Part shown: in pieces, positions 17,156 through 25,311 of the stretch
Layout: each line of letters starts with the position of its first letter
Numbering within the stretch: position 1 is the stretch's first letter
From: Brevibacillus brevis NBRC 100599
Lineage (GTDB): Bacteria; Bacillota; Bacilli; Brevibacillales; Brevibacillaceae
Assembly (NCBI RefSeq): GCF_000010165.1
Contig: NC_012491.1
Span: 5,444,001-5,508,000, forward strand
Reading direction: 5' to 3'
DNA: 64,000 nt
Notes under the pieces: generated by a model
What the model was told of the DNA's origin: nothing
The model's input: the letters and a program-made list of their open reading frames with translations, nothing else
The model's database searches: none
Position numbers and translations under genes: made by a program

Positions 17156-18901
17156 TTATTTTTTGGTATCGTCGATCCACCAGTTCAGGAAGCCAAAGGT
17201 CTCCCCATATGGAATCATGGATACTGGTTTAAACTCATCCTTATATTTGACGCGAGAAGTCATGCCTCGTGGCGTTCCGTACTGATACATGAATACGTAT
17301 GGCAGGTTCGTCGAGATTTCTTTTCCGACTTCTTTATAGATTGCAGCGCGTTCCTCTTGTTTGACCGTAGATACAGCTTTTTCCCAGAGCGCATCCAGCT
17401 TCGGATTGTCGTACCAGCCAGCGTTGTTGCCAGGCGGGAATGCCTTTTTCCCGAACGTAGAAATGCCATCCGGATCTGGATCAGACAATTGCCAGCCGAG
17501 TAACAGAACCTGGAATTTACCAGGGTTGGCATACTGATCGACAAGAGCCGAGAAGTCTAGTGCTTTTGGCTTCGCTTCAATTCCGATCTCTTTCAGGTTT
17601 TGCTGAATAACGACTGCTGCCTGTTCACGGCGACTGTTCCCCGAGTTGAAAATGAATTCAAAGGAGAAGCGATTGCCGTCTTTGGCAAGAATTCCATCTG
17701 CCCCGGCTACCCATCCGTCTTCTTTCAGCAATTGTTTAGCTTTCTCTGCACTATATTCGTAATGGACTGCTGCATCGCCCGGGTCTGCCCATGTACCTGG
17801 CAGGAACGGTGCATCCATAATTTTTCCGGTTCCTTTCAAGATATTGTCGATAATACCTTGACGATTGATTGCGTGGGCAATGGCCTGACGCGTTTTTTGA
17901 CCTTCAAACAACCCGTAGTTATTCGGGAAGTTCTTCTTGTCAAAGTTGAAGGCAAAATATTCATAGCTAGGACCTGGCTCCGTCGAAATGTTGATCGTTC
18001 CTTTCGCCTTCACCGCTTCGAGCTGCGTGACAGGAATGGAATCTACCAAGTCAACGTCGCCTTTCATCAAAGCCTGTACTTGTGTGTTTTGATCCGCATA
18101 GATTTTGTACACAACCTTTTGAATATGCGGCTTCTTTTCACCCCAATAATTTGGGTTAGCATCTAGCACATGGAATTCCTTTTGTTTCCACTCGGTCCAT
18201 TTGTACGGTCCGGAAGTAGGTGTCTTGGCTGGATCTTTTCCGTAAGAATGTGCTTGCAAATCTTTAAACGGTACGTCTTTCAACACGTGGGCTGGTGCCA
18301 ACTTTTGCATTAATCCAAAAGCAAATGGAGCGTACAATTGTTTCAATTTGATTTCTACGGTGTAATCATCCAGCTTTTTCATCTCTTTCACTTTGTCGTA
18401 TTTCGTAATTTCTGGTGATCCAGTCTCAGGAGTTTTGATGGCATTAATGGTAAAAATCAAGTCGTCAGCCGTGATTGGCGTTCCATCGGACCATTTCGCA
18501 TTATTCTTCATCTTGATGGTATAGGTGAGGCCATCCTCGCTTATTTTCGGCAACTCGGCTGCAAGGGACCAAGGGTAAACTGCTAAATCAAAAGACGGGT
18601 TCCGATTGTACAAATACGCCTGAGTGTACTCCATAACGTCCCCGGATGCTGTATCATTCCCGAAAATCGGATTGAGCGTGACGATGTCAGACGTCGTAGA
18701 ATGCGTAAACGTTCCACCGTCTATTGGTTTCTCATCATCCGTACTGGTCGCCTGAGGAGCCACCTGCTCCACCGGTTTTTTTGTTGGTGCTGGTGTTGTA
18801 GTTCCTGGCGAAGCATTGTTCCCGCTTGAGCAACCGACCAATAGCGCGCCGGTTAAAGAGAGCAACGCCAACGGCTTTAACCAACCTCTCCCTTTTTTCA
18901 A
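17156..18901 (-). CDS. Oligopeptide ABC transporter substrate-binding lipoprotein (OppA/DppE type)
   Basis: The likely start is a TTG at 18899-18901, seven bases after GAGGGGG; it gives 581 residues with a proper lipoprotein signal (LKPLALLSLTGALLVGC). The longer frame to 19036 would put 45 unrelated residues before the signal. A Thr/Pro-rich linker follows the lipidated Cys, then a two-lobed SBP family 5 domain with YTIKMKNNAKWSDGTPIT, the typical family 5 motif, and PNYWGEKKPHI. The protein captures peptides outside the membrane and delivers them to the permeases. As first gene of a five-gene operon it carries the regulatory upstream region with a CodY-like box. Substrate could be oligo- or dipeptides; sequence alone does not settle it. 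Confidence 0.92.
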   Translation of the reverse strand: MKKGRGWLKPLALLSLTGALLVGCSSGNNASPGTTTPAPTKKPVEQVAPQATSTDDEKPIDGGTFTHSTTSDIVTLNPIFGNDTASGDVMEYTQAYLYNRNPSFDLAVYPWSLAAELPKISEDGLTYTIKMKNNAKWSDGTPITADDLIFTINAIKTPETGSPEITKYDKVKEMKKLDDYTVEIKLKQLYAPFAFGLMQKLAPAHVLKDVPFKDLQAHSYGKDPAKTPTSGPYKWTEWKQKEFHVLDANPNYWGEKKPHIQKVVYKIYADQNTQVQALMKGDVDLVDSIPVTQLEAVKAKGTINISTEPGPSYEYFAFNFDKKNFPNNYGLFEGQKTRQAIAHAINRQGIIDNILKGTGKIMDAPFLPGTWADPGDAAVHYEYSAEKAKQLLKEDGWVAGADGILAKDGNRFSFEFIFNSGNSRREQAAVVIQQNLKEIGIEAKPKALDFSALVDQYANPGKFQVLLLGWQLSDPDPDGISTFGKKAFPPGNNAGWYDNPKLDALWEKAVSTVKQEERAAIYKEVGKEISTNLPYVFMYQYGTPRGMTSRVKYKDEFKPVSMIPYGETFGFLNWWIDDTKK

Positions 18902-18984
18902 ATCATTTCCCCCTCTTTCACATGTTTTCAAGCCTTTTCCATAACGGGTAATACATCCCAAGGCCTGTCTTTTTAATATTAAAT

Positions 18985-18999
18985 AATTTTCTGTTATTT
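18985..18999. promoter_or_regulatory. CodY-box-like sequence upstream of the peptide transporter operon
   Basis: AATTTTCTGTTATTT matches 12 of 15 positions of the CodY consensus AATTTTCWGAAAATT and lies 84 bp before the binding-protein start in AT-rich DNA. CodY represses peptide transporters such as dpp in B. subtilis, so the site is plausible. AT-rich DNA yields such matches by chance, so confidence is limited. Confidence 0.35.
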
Positions 19000-19073
19000 G
19001 AAAATATTTTCCCTTTAAAAGATTTGAAAAAATCAAATGATTTTATATTCTTTTATAAACCTTAATAATAAAT

Positions 19074-19093
19074 CCCCCTTCAAATAAAGGGGG
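19074..19093 (-). terminator. Terminator of the NRPS/diaminobutyrate operon
   Basis: CCCCCTT and AAGGGGG pair around six bases and are followed on the minus strand by ATTTATTATT. The stem starts 17 bp after the threonine aldolase stop and marks the 3' end of the ten-gene operon. Confidence 0.8.
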
Positions 19094-19109
19094 AGCGAAC
19101 CTATCTGCT

Positions 19110-20165
19110 CTACACCGTTTGGAACTGCAACAGTTCACGTACAATGACTAGCGCCTTGTCGATATCCGCTGTCTCAATACCAGAATGAGTCACCGCTCGA
19201 ATTCTGCCGTGACCGAGCTCAGCTACGCGCAGCCCATGTGCTTGCGCTGCTTCTATGAAGGTCTGCCACGTATGGACTGGGTGTTCAATCCGGAAGAACA
19301 CAATATTGGTCTCTACATCTTCCACATGAGTCACGATTCCTGGAATCTCCGCCAGACCACGTGCCAAGCGTAGGGCGTTAGCGTGATCGACTGCCAATCG
19401 ATCCGTCATTTGCTGCAAGGCAACCAGGCCTGGCGCTGCAATAATCCCTGCCTGACGCATACCGCCACCCAGCATTTTGCGCAGACGATACACTTTCTGA
19501 ATAAAGTCTTCTGTTCCGACGACAAGGGAACCAATCGGTGCTGACAACCCTTTCGACAGACATATTTGTACGGAATCCGCATAACGAGCAATCTCAGCCG
19601 CATCCACGTCAAGAGCAACAGCCGCATTGAACAAGCGTGCACCGTCCATGTGAACAGGCACCGACTTTTCGTTTGCAAATGCGCGAACCTCTTCCAAATA
19701 AGACAGCGGCAGGACACGTCCCCCCATCCGGTTATGCGGGTTTTCCAGGCAGATCAGGGAAGGCAGTGCGAATTGTGGATCCTCTGGCTCCAACGGAAAT
19801 ACCCGCTCCATATCAGCGATGCCCAACCTTCCATCTGGCTGCGTCGGAATCGGCTCGTACATAATGCCACCACACACAGCTGCGCCACCCGCTTCATAGA
19901 TGTAAATGTCCGTCTCATTGCCTACAATGACTTTGGAACCGCGAGGACAATGCGCCATTAAGGACGCCAGATTGGCCATCGTTCCACTCGGCATGAGAAT
20001 GGCTGCCTCTTTGCCCAGCTTCCGCGCCGCTTCTTGCTCCAATTGGCGAACCGTAGGATCTTCCCCATACACATCGTCACCGAGTACCGCCCCTTGAATG
20101 GCATCCATCATCTGACTTGTCGGCAAAGTGAATGTATCGCTTCTCAATTCTATCAACGGTTTCAT
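19110..20165 (-). CDS. ltaE: Threonine aldolase family PLP enzyme
   Basis: This 351-residue fold-type I enzyme begins ELRSDTFTLPTSQM and has GDDVYGEDPTV, PSGTMANL for cofactor phosphate binding, HMDGARLFNAA with the PLP Asp, and CLSKGLSAPIGS with the Schiff-base Lys. Length and motifs match low-specificity L-threonine/L-allo-threonine aldolases, which interconvert these amino acids with glycine and acetaldehyde. Its ATG overlaps the stop of the ATP-grasp gene (ATGA), so it belongs to the NRPS operon and is the last gene before a terminator. There it may supply or adjust the stereochemistry of threonine for the adjacent threonine kinase, or provide glycine. The family call is firm; the biosynthetic role is inferred from position. 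Confidence 0.88.
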   Translation of the reverse strand: MKPLIELRSDTFTLPTSQMMDAIQGAVLGDDVYGEDPTVRQLEQEAARKLGKEAAILMPSGTMANLASLMAHCPRGSKVIVGNETDIYIYEAGGAAVCGGIMYEPIPTQPDGRLGIADMERVFPLEPEDPQFALPSLICLENPHNRMGGRVLPLSYLEEVRAFANEKSVPVHMDGARLFNAAVALDVDAAEIARYADSVQICLSKGLSAPIGSLVVGTEDFIQKVYRLRKMLGGGMRQAGIIAAPGLVALQQMTDRLAVDHANALRLARGLAEIPGIVTHVEDVETNIVFFRIEHPVHTWQTFIEAAQAHGLRVAELGHGRIRAVTHSGIETADIDKALVIVRELLQFQTV

Positions 20166-21418
20166 ACCCCACTCTCCAATTGTTGACCTACTTGTACACT
20201 CAGGCTGTCTTTCACCTGCTCGATCAACTCAGCGGTCTCACTGTAATGCTTGCCTTCCACGATGACATAGCCGAGACGATGCGAAAAATTTTGCGGAGGC
20301 TGGACGTTTTGTCCGATTTTCGCATGAATCGCCACTTCAGCAATCCCCGGCAGGTTGCGAACGGTATCCATTCCCTTTATCCCGCCAAAGGTGCCCTGAC
20401 TCTCAGACACGAGAAAATGAATGCCTGCACAGCGTTGCTCTTCGATGGTTTGAGACAATTCTGGCTCAAGTCCAGCCGCACACCGAATCTGTTGCAAAAG
20501 CAGATCAATCCCCGTGGATCGGCGAACCAGCTCTGGAATCATTCCTCCGGCAAGCCTTGCGTTGACTTCGATGACAACACAACCTGCTGATGTCCACTTC
20601 ACTTCCGTATGGGCAGCACCGAACTGGTACTTCACCGCCGCTAATGCCCTTTCCACTGTTCGCTCGATCTCCTGTTTCTCTTCTACGGACAACGGTGCAG
20701 GGAAAATATGCCCTGCTTCCACGAAAAATGGATATCCCGTTAACCGTTTCTGGGTAATGCCGATAACAAAGCATTGCCCTTGCCATGAAAACGTCTCCAC
20801 GCTAAATTCAGGGCCCTCGGCATACTGCTCGAGAAGAACTGTCCGAGCTGTTTCCTGACCGCGCGCATTGTACTTGATGGCAAGGATTTCCGCTGCCATA
20901 TGCTCCACTTCATCCCAGCTAAAGCACAGCCGCACGTTATTGGACCCGCTATCGTCAGCGGGCTTCACCACGCAGGGCAGAGAAATGGAAGAGCGCGCTT
21001 CCAGCAATTGCTCCATAGAGCTTATTGCCAAAAATGTAGGCTGAGACACTTGATGCCTCTGAAGCTTCTCGCGAAATATCGCTTTATTGCGGCAGGCCTC
21101 AATTGCCTCCAGCGAATTGCTTATCCAACCGAATTTCCGGGCCAGCTTGGCAACCGATTCGAGGTAATAGTCGCTTGTCGACATGATTCCGGCTATCTCT
21201 CTGCCTTCCTTACTCACTTGTGCTACACTGTCAGTCAGCTCTGCCTGGGAATTCGTGTCTGTCACGACTACATGACATTCCAACTCATTCAAACCGTGGT
21301 AACGTTCAGGCTTCTCTGTGAAAAATACGGGTGTAAACCCCAATTTACGCGCCTTTTTCATAGCGAGCATACCTGTCCCCGTCGTATTCGCTTCAACGAA
21401 CAGAAAGTGTTTGTTCAT
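20162..21418 (-). CDS. ATP-grasp family carboxylate-amine ligase-like enzyme
   Basis: The 418-residue protein has the three-part ATP-grasp layout: an N-terminal Rossmann-like domain (HFLFVEANTTGTGMLAM), a central lid with LPCVVKPADDSGSNNV, and the catalytic core with VLLEQYAEGPEFSVETF and VIEVNARLAGGMIPEL, which holds Mg-ATP ligands. Such enzymes join a carboxylate to an amine through an acyl phosphate; relatives include L-amino acid ligases of the BacD type and ATP-grasp proteins found beside argininosuccinate-lyase homologues. It overlaps the PLP enzyme gene upstream by 26 bp and threonine aldolase downstream by 4 bp. A role in ligating or protecting the diamino acid, or in tailoring the peptide, is possible. 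The substrate is unknown. Confidence 0.82.
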   Translation of the reverse strand: MNKHFLFVEANTTGTGMLAMKKARKLGFTPVFFTEKPERYHGLNELECHVVVTDTNSQAELTDSVAQVSKEGREIAGIMSTSDYYLESVAKLARKFGWISNSLEAIEACRNKAIFREKLQRHQVSQPTFLAISSMEQLLEARSSISLPCVVKPADDSGSNNVRLCFSWDEVEHMAAEILAIKYNARGQETARTVLLEQYAEGPEFSVETFSWQGQCFVIGITQKRLTGYPFFVEAGHIFPAPLSVEEKQEIERTVERALAAVKYQFGAAHTEVKWTSAGCVVIEVNARLAGGMIPELVRRSTGIDLLLQQIRCAAGLEPELSQTIEEQRCAGIHFLVSESQGTFGGIKGMDTVRNLPGIAEVAIHAKIGQNVQPPQNFSHRLGYVIVEGKHYSETAELIEQVKDSLSVQVGQQLESGV

Positions 21419-22445
21419 TCGGATACATCCCCATCAATTTAGAATAGGACCAACTAGTCACGACTGTCTTTGGTTCCACACATTGCGGCGTGTCTCGCAG
21501 GTTCATCTGCATTAGACCCTTGCTCTCCCGGTAAGAGTGGTTATAGATCGTATCGACATAACGATCCCCTCGATCCGGCAATATGGCGACGATATTACAC
21601 TCGCTCCCGACCTGGCTCGCTAACCAGTTGGCTACGGCGTACACGGAACCCGAGCTGTTGCCAGCAAAAATATGCTCATTACGGGCCAACTGCAACGTAG
21701 CCGCAAATGCCTCAGCATCGTTCAACCAATGCACTTCATCGATCATGGAAAAGTCTACATTCTCGGCGATCAAGCTGTTTCCCAAGCCACCTTGTAGACG
21801 CGTCGGCTGATCGGGCTGTCCGAATATCACACTCCCTGCTGCATCAACCGCCACGACGCGCAGCTCCTTATAATCACGCTTCAATTCTCTGGCGGTCCCA
21901 GACAAGGAGCCTCCGCTGCCGACTGCACCAACAAGTACGTCAATTCGATCGAGGTCTTGCATCAACTCGGATGCCAGCGCAGCATAGGCACGCGGATTTT
22001 CCGGATTATCGTATTGGCGAGGCCAGAACGCTCCTGGATACTCGCTCATTAATTCTTGGAGTCGCTCCAGTCTGGCGCTTTGCCACCCTTGTTTTCCCAT
22101 CTGCGAAACGACGTGAACGTGGCAGCCAAGCGAGGTCAACTTGGCATAGGTAATCGGGTCAATTCTCGGATCAGTCACGATGTGTACGTCATGCCCCAAC
22201 TGACGCCCAACCAAGGCCAAGCCGCAAGCCAACGTTCCTGACGAGCTCTCGATAATCGGCATGCCCTCCTGAAGTTCTCCCGACTGTATCGCTGCCAGGA
22301 TCGACTGCTTGGCTACACGATCCTTCATGCCAAACGGATTCATTAACTCAAGCTTTGCAAATACGGAGCCCACTGCCCTTTCATCAAGCCTCAGCTTGAC
22401 CAGAGGAGTGTCCCCGATCGTATCTGCCAACTGTTCATACCGCAT
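21393..22445 (-). CDS. Cysteine-synthase-like PLP enzyme, predicted beta-replacement with aspartate
   Basis: This 350-residue fold-type II enzyme has the cofactor Lys in NPFGMKDRVAK (Lys41), the substrate loop ESSSGTLACGLAL, and the phosphate-binding GAVGSGGSLSG. It resembles CysK/CBS and the SbnA-like enzymes that build diamino acids. With a threonine kinase and an argininosuccinate-lyase homologue in the same operon, the simplest reading is replacement of the phosphate of O-phosphothreonine by the amine of aspartate. That would give the N-succinyl-type adduct of 2,3-diaminobutyrate, as proposed for friulimicin-type pathways. Family is clear from sequence; the acceptor and nucleophile are inferred from context. 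It overlaps both neighbours. Confidence 0.85.
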   Translation of the reverse strand: MRYEQLADTIGDTPLVKLRLDERAVGSVFAKLELMNPFGMKDRVAKQSILAAIQSGELQEGMPIIESSSGTLACGLALVGRQLGHDVHIVTDPRIDPITYAKLTSLGCHVHVVSQMGKQGWQSARLERLQELMSEYPGAFWPRQYDNPENPRAYAALASELMQDLDRIDVLVGAVGSGGSLSGTARELKRDYKELRVVAVDAAGSVIFGQPDQPTRLQGGLGNSLIAENVDFSMIDEVHWLNDAEAFAATLQLARNEHIFAGNSSGSVYAVANWLASQVGSECNIVAILPDRGDRYVDTIYNHSYRESKGLMQMNLRDTPQCVEPKTVVTSWSYSKLMGMYPNEQTLSVR

Positions 22446-23961
22446 CTACGCTCACATCCTTCCCTTGCTTGCCAGAAAGAAGCCTCTTCAATACCCTCTC
22501 CCGCCTTTCTTCGATCGCCTGCAATTGCCCTTGTCGATCTTGCCATTCCCGTTGCAGCTCCTCTGCATGCTCCCTCTGTGCTGTCAGCATCTGCTGTACT
22601 TCCTCCGGGTTCGTGGAGCCCGCTGATTTCTTCGCGTACAAGCCCCCCTGCACATCGAAAGAAGCAGCGAGGAGTGCCGCCGTATCCGGTACTTGAAAGC
22701 CTGCTTCCGCGCAAGCCTCGTAGAGTAGCCGTGGATCTCCCGGCTCCGGCGATACACCGTGTTCCAGCGCGCGCACGATGTATATGCCTGCGATTACCTG
22801 TGCTGTGCGATACGGAATCTCATGCTCCAGCGTCAGCAAATTCGCAAGGGTAAATCCTCCAAAGAAGTCCCGTTTACATATATGGAGCAAACGATCCTCA
22901 TTGAATTGCAAATGATCGATCACCGCCTTTAACAGGCGCAAGAGCGTTTTGGTTTGTCGAAACAACGTCAGAAGATGAGTGCCTGCCTCTTTGGACGTCT
23001 CTACCAAATTCGTGAAAGCTGTATTGCGCTGACCGAGCACCATATCCATATAAAATCCGGTTAGATGCGCACTCTTCCCCCGGATACGCTCGAGGATCGG
23101 GAAGTTTCTTTTCTGTGGCATGGCAGAAGATATTCCGGATAGCTCATCCGGCAATTGGAGGAAGTTCATTTCGCTGCTGCCCCATTGAATCAAATCTGTT
23201 GTAAACCGGGAGATCAATACGGAGAAGGTGGACAGCTCTCCTGCCATCCTCAAGACCCACTCCCGAGACGCAACCGCCGACAACGCACTTATCCGAGGCT
23301 GTCGAAACCCTAGCAACTTGGACAACCGTTGACGGTCCCACGACAGTTCCACCCCTGCCATGGCCCCTGCCCCAAGCGGGCACTGATTTATTTCGTCATA
23401 GATTTGTATCCATCGGTTCATGGCTTGCAAAAATTCACTGTTCATAGAGGAAAGATAGAATCCAGGGGTAATCAATTGTGCGGATTGGTAGTGTGTATAT
23501 CCCGGCATGGGAACCGAACGATATTGAACAGCCAGTTTATGCATCGATTGAATCAGCTGTCCCAATTCTCCTATTATCTCTAGCCATTGCGTACGACCAA
23601 ACATCACTTGGGCGCACGCTTGAACATCATTGCGGCTGCGATCCATATGCCAACACGGTACAGGTCTGGGGAGCAAACTTTCCATATAACGCTCGAGGGC
23701 AAAAGAGATATCAGACATGTTCCGTCCGGGGTCAGGAGCGATTGTTTCTGGTGTAGCGGTCTGAAGTGCCTGTGCGATAGACAAAGCGTCTTGTCGTGTA
23801 ATCAAGCCCATCCTGACATATTCCAACAGCATGGCGAATTCAATCTGAATATACCCAGGCAGCAAATGATCGACTTCATATTTGAACTGTGGTTCCAATA
23901 CTTCATCATGCAAGAGGCGGCTTGGTGTCGAAGCTATACGGCCCGTTAATTTTACACTCAT
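22435..23961 (-). CDS. Argininosuccinate-lyase-like enzyme, predicted fumarate-releasing step
   Basis: The start is ATG 23959-23961, nine bases after GCGAGGTG, giving 508 residues; the frame to 24000 adds 13 residues without a binding site. The fumarase/aspartase superfamily signature is SSAMPQKRNFP (usual GSSxMPxKxN), with HMDRSRNDVQ and PGYTHYQSAQ matching the argininosuccinate lyase motifs HTGRSRNDQ and PGYTHLQ. Such enzymes cleave a C-N bond to aspartate carbon and release fumarate. No other arginine biosynthesis gene is nearby, so the likely job is releasing 2,3-diaminobutyrate from its aspartate adduct. The C-terminal 60 residues are rich in Gln and Arg. Confidence 0.85.
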   Translation of the reverse strand: MSVKLTGRIASTPSRLLHDEVLEPQFKYEVDHLLPGYIQIEFAMLLEYVRMGLITRQDALSIAQALQTATPETIAPDPGRNMSDISFALERYMESLLPRPVPCWHMDRSRNDVQACAQVMFGRTQWLEIIGELGQLIQSMHKLAVQYRSVPMPGYTHYQSAQLITPGFYLSSMNSEFLQAMNRWIQIYDEINQCPLGAGAMAGVELSWDRQRLSKLLGFRQPRISALSAVASREWVLRMAGELSTFSVLISRFTTDLIQWGSSEMNFLQLPDELSGISSAMPQKRNFPILERIRGKSAHLTGFYMDMVLGQRNTAFTNLVETSKEAGTHLLTLFRQTKTLLRLLKAVIDHLQFNEDRLLHICKRDFFGGFTLANLLTLEHEIPYRTAQVIAGIYIVRALEHGVSPEPGDPRLLYEACAEAGFQVPDTAALLAASFDVQGGLYAKKSAGSTNPEEVQQMLTAQREHAEELQREWQDRQGQLQAIEERRERVLKRLLSGKQGKDVSVDAV

Positions 23962-24012
23962 GCAAAAGTACACCTCGCTTCCGACTGAGTAACGATCCAA
24001 TCAGGAGTTACC

Positions 24013-25293
24013 CTAAAGAGAGATACCTCCTGATTTTTGTTCCACATATTCGTAGCTTTGTTCTTTTTTCATTCTCAAGTGTGGATTCATCAGCATGAGA
24101 ACCACAATGAGAAGTCCCGCTCCGCCAATGATTCCAAAGATCGTAAATATGGAAACAAGACCAGTAGTCAAACCTACCAGGAAGACCGAAACAGGCATAG
24201 CGCACAGAACCATTACACTAATCAAGCTCGATGCTCTTCCCAAGACTTCTTTGGGCACCATCAAGGTGATCAACGTCCCCATTTTGATATTCACAAATGC
24301 GGAGCCTATTCCATTCACAAATACACAAATGACTTGCCAAACAAGCGGAATGCCAAATGCAAACATCCCGATTCCGATGCTGAACAGACTAATGCCGCAG
24401 CAAATGTAAATAATCGCATCATATCGATTCAAATAATTAATACAGAGGGACCCAAGCAAAATCCCGATAAAAAAGCTGATCTCGAGCATGGCCAATTCGG
24501 TAACATTGGAAACGATCAGTGGCAGCAGGATCGTTTCTGGAGCCGTCAAAAAATTGAGGATGGTAAAATAAATCATGCAGTTTCGCAAAAAGTCATGCTT
24601 CGTAATCGCATGGATTCCATCCTTCAAATCCGTCATGATCATCTTGGCTGTAAACTCACTGACAGTAGAAATGACAAGCTCTTTCTCGTTAATCCATAAA
24701 ATAATCAGTGCACCTAACAAATAGGTGACGACATTCAAAATAAAAGCATATTCCATTCCAAACGCGATCAACCCCGCTGCCAATGCCGGAGCCGCCAGAC
24801 TGACAATCGTTTGAATCATCTGCGATAAGCTTTGGGCTTGCGTCATATGTTGTTCGGGAACCAGTGTCCGAATCGCTACCGTGAGTGCTGGCCGAAAGAA
24901 GGCACTGACTGTGGTCAGCAAAACGGCAATGATGATCAGTGCAGCAGGATGTAGCCTATTAAACAAAAACAACAGAACGATGCACAAAATGAGCGCTGCT
25001 CTCAATAAATGCGAAACGACCATGATCCTCTTTTTATTTCCTCGGTCAACAATAACGCCCGCAAACAATCCGAATATGATCAATGGAATGGTCTCCGCTG
25101 CCAATAAAATCGACATTAACAAAGGACTTTCCGTCAAAACCTTCATTAGCCAAATAAGCGCTAATCGATACACTCCATCTCCCATATTCGAGACAAATTG
25201 CGAAAAGATTAAATAGCGATAACTTTTCAAGCTCAGCAACGCCCGAAAAGATACCTTTTCATTAACGCTTACTGGCTGTTCCATCTCGGTCAT
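24013..25293 (-). CDS. MFS exporter of the DHA3 (macrolide-efflux-like) type
   Basis: The protein has 426 residues and about 12 membrane helices. It opens with a polar tail and FRALLSLKSYRYLIFSQFVS, then GVIVDRGNKKRIMVVSHLLRA, the loop 2-3 motif of the MefA/DHA3 branch. Members export macrolides, siderophores and peptides. Its place inside the NRPS operon, between the kinase and lyase genes, makes export of the peptide product or self-protection the natural role. The start at 25293 has a weak, closely spaced GGGAG; an ATG nine bases inside is an alternative. It is more hydrophobic and unrelated to the 7301-8596 transporter. Confidence 0.85.
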   Translation of the reverse strand: MTEMEQPVSVNEKVSFRALLSLKSYRYLIFSQFVSNMGDGVYRLALIWLMKVLTESPLLMSILLAAETIPLIIFGLFAGVIVDRGNKKRIMVVSHLLRAALILCIVLLFLFNRLHPAALIIIAVLLTTVSAFFRPALTVAIRTLVPEQHMTQAQSLSQMIQTIVSLAAPALAAGLIAFGMEYAFILNVVTYLLGALIILWINEKELVISTVSEFTAKMIMTDLKDGIHAITKHDFLRNCMIYFTILNFLTAPETILLPLIVSNVTELAMLEISFFIGILLGSLCINYLNRYDAIIYICCGISLFSIGIGMFAFGIPLVWQVICVFVNGIGSAFVNIKMGTLITLMVPKEVLGRASSLISVMVLCAMPVSVFLVGLTTGLVSIFTIFGIIGGAGLLIVVLMLMNPHLRMKKEQSYEYVEQKSGGISL

Positions 25294-25311
25294 CCACTCC
25301 CAATACGAACG

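Noticed and set aside
22435-23961. Argininosuccinate lyase of arginine biosynthesis
   Set aside because: No argG or other arg gene is adjacent, and the gene overlaps a CysK-like enzyme in an NRPS operon.
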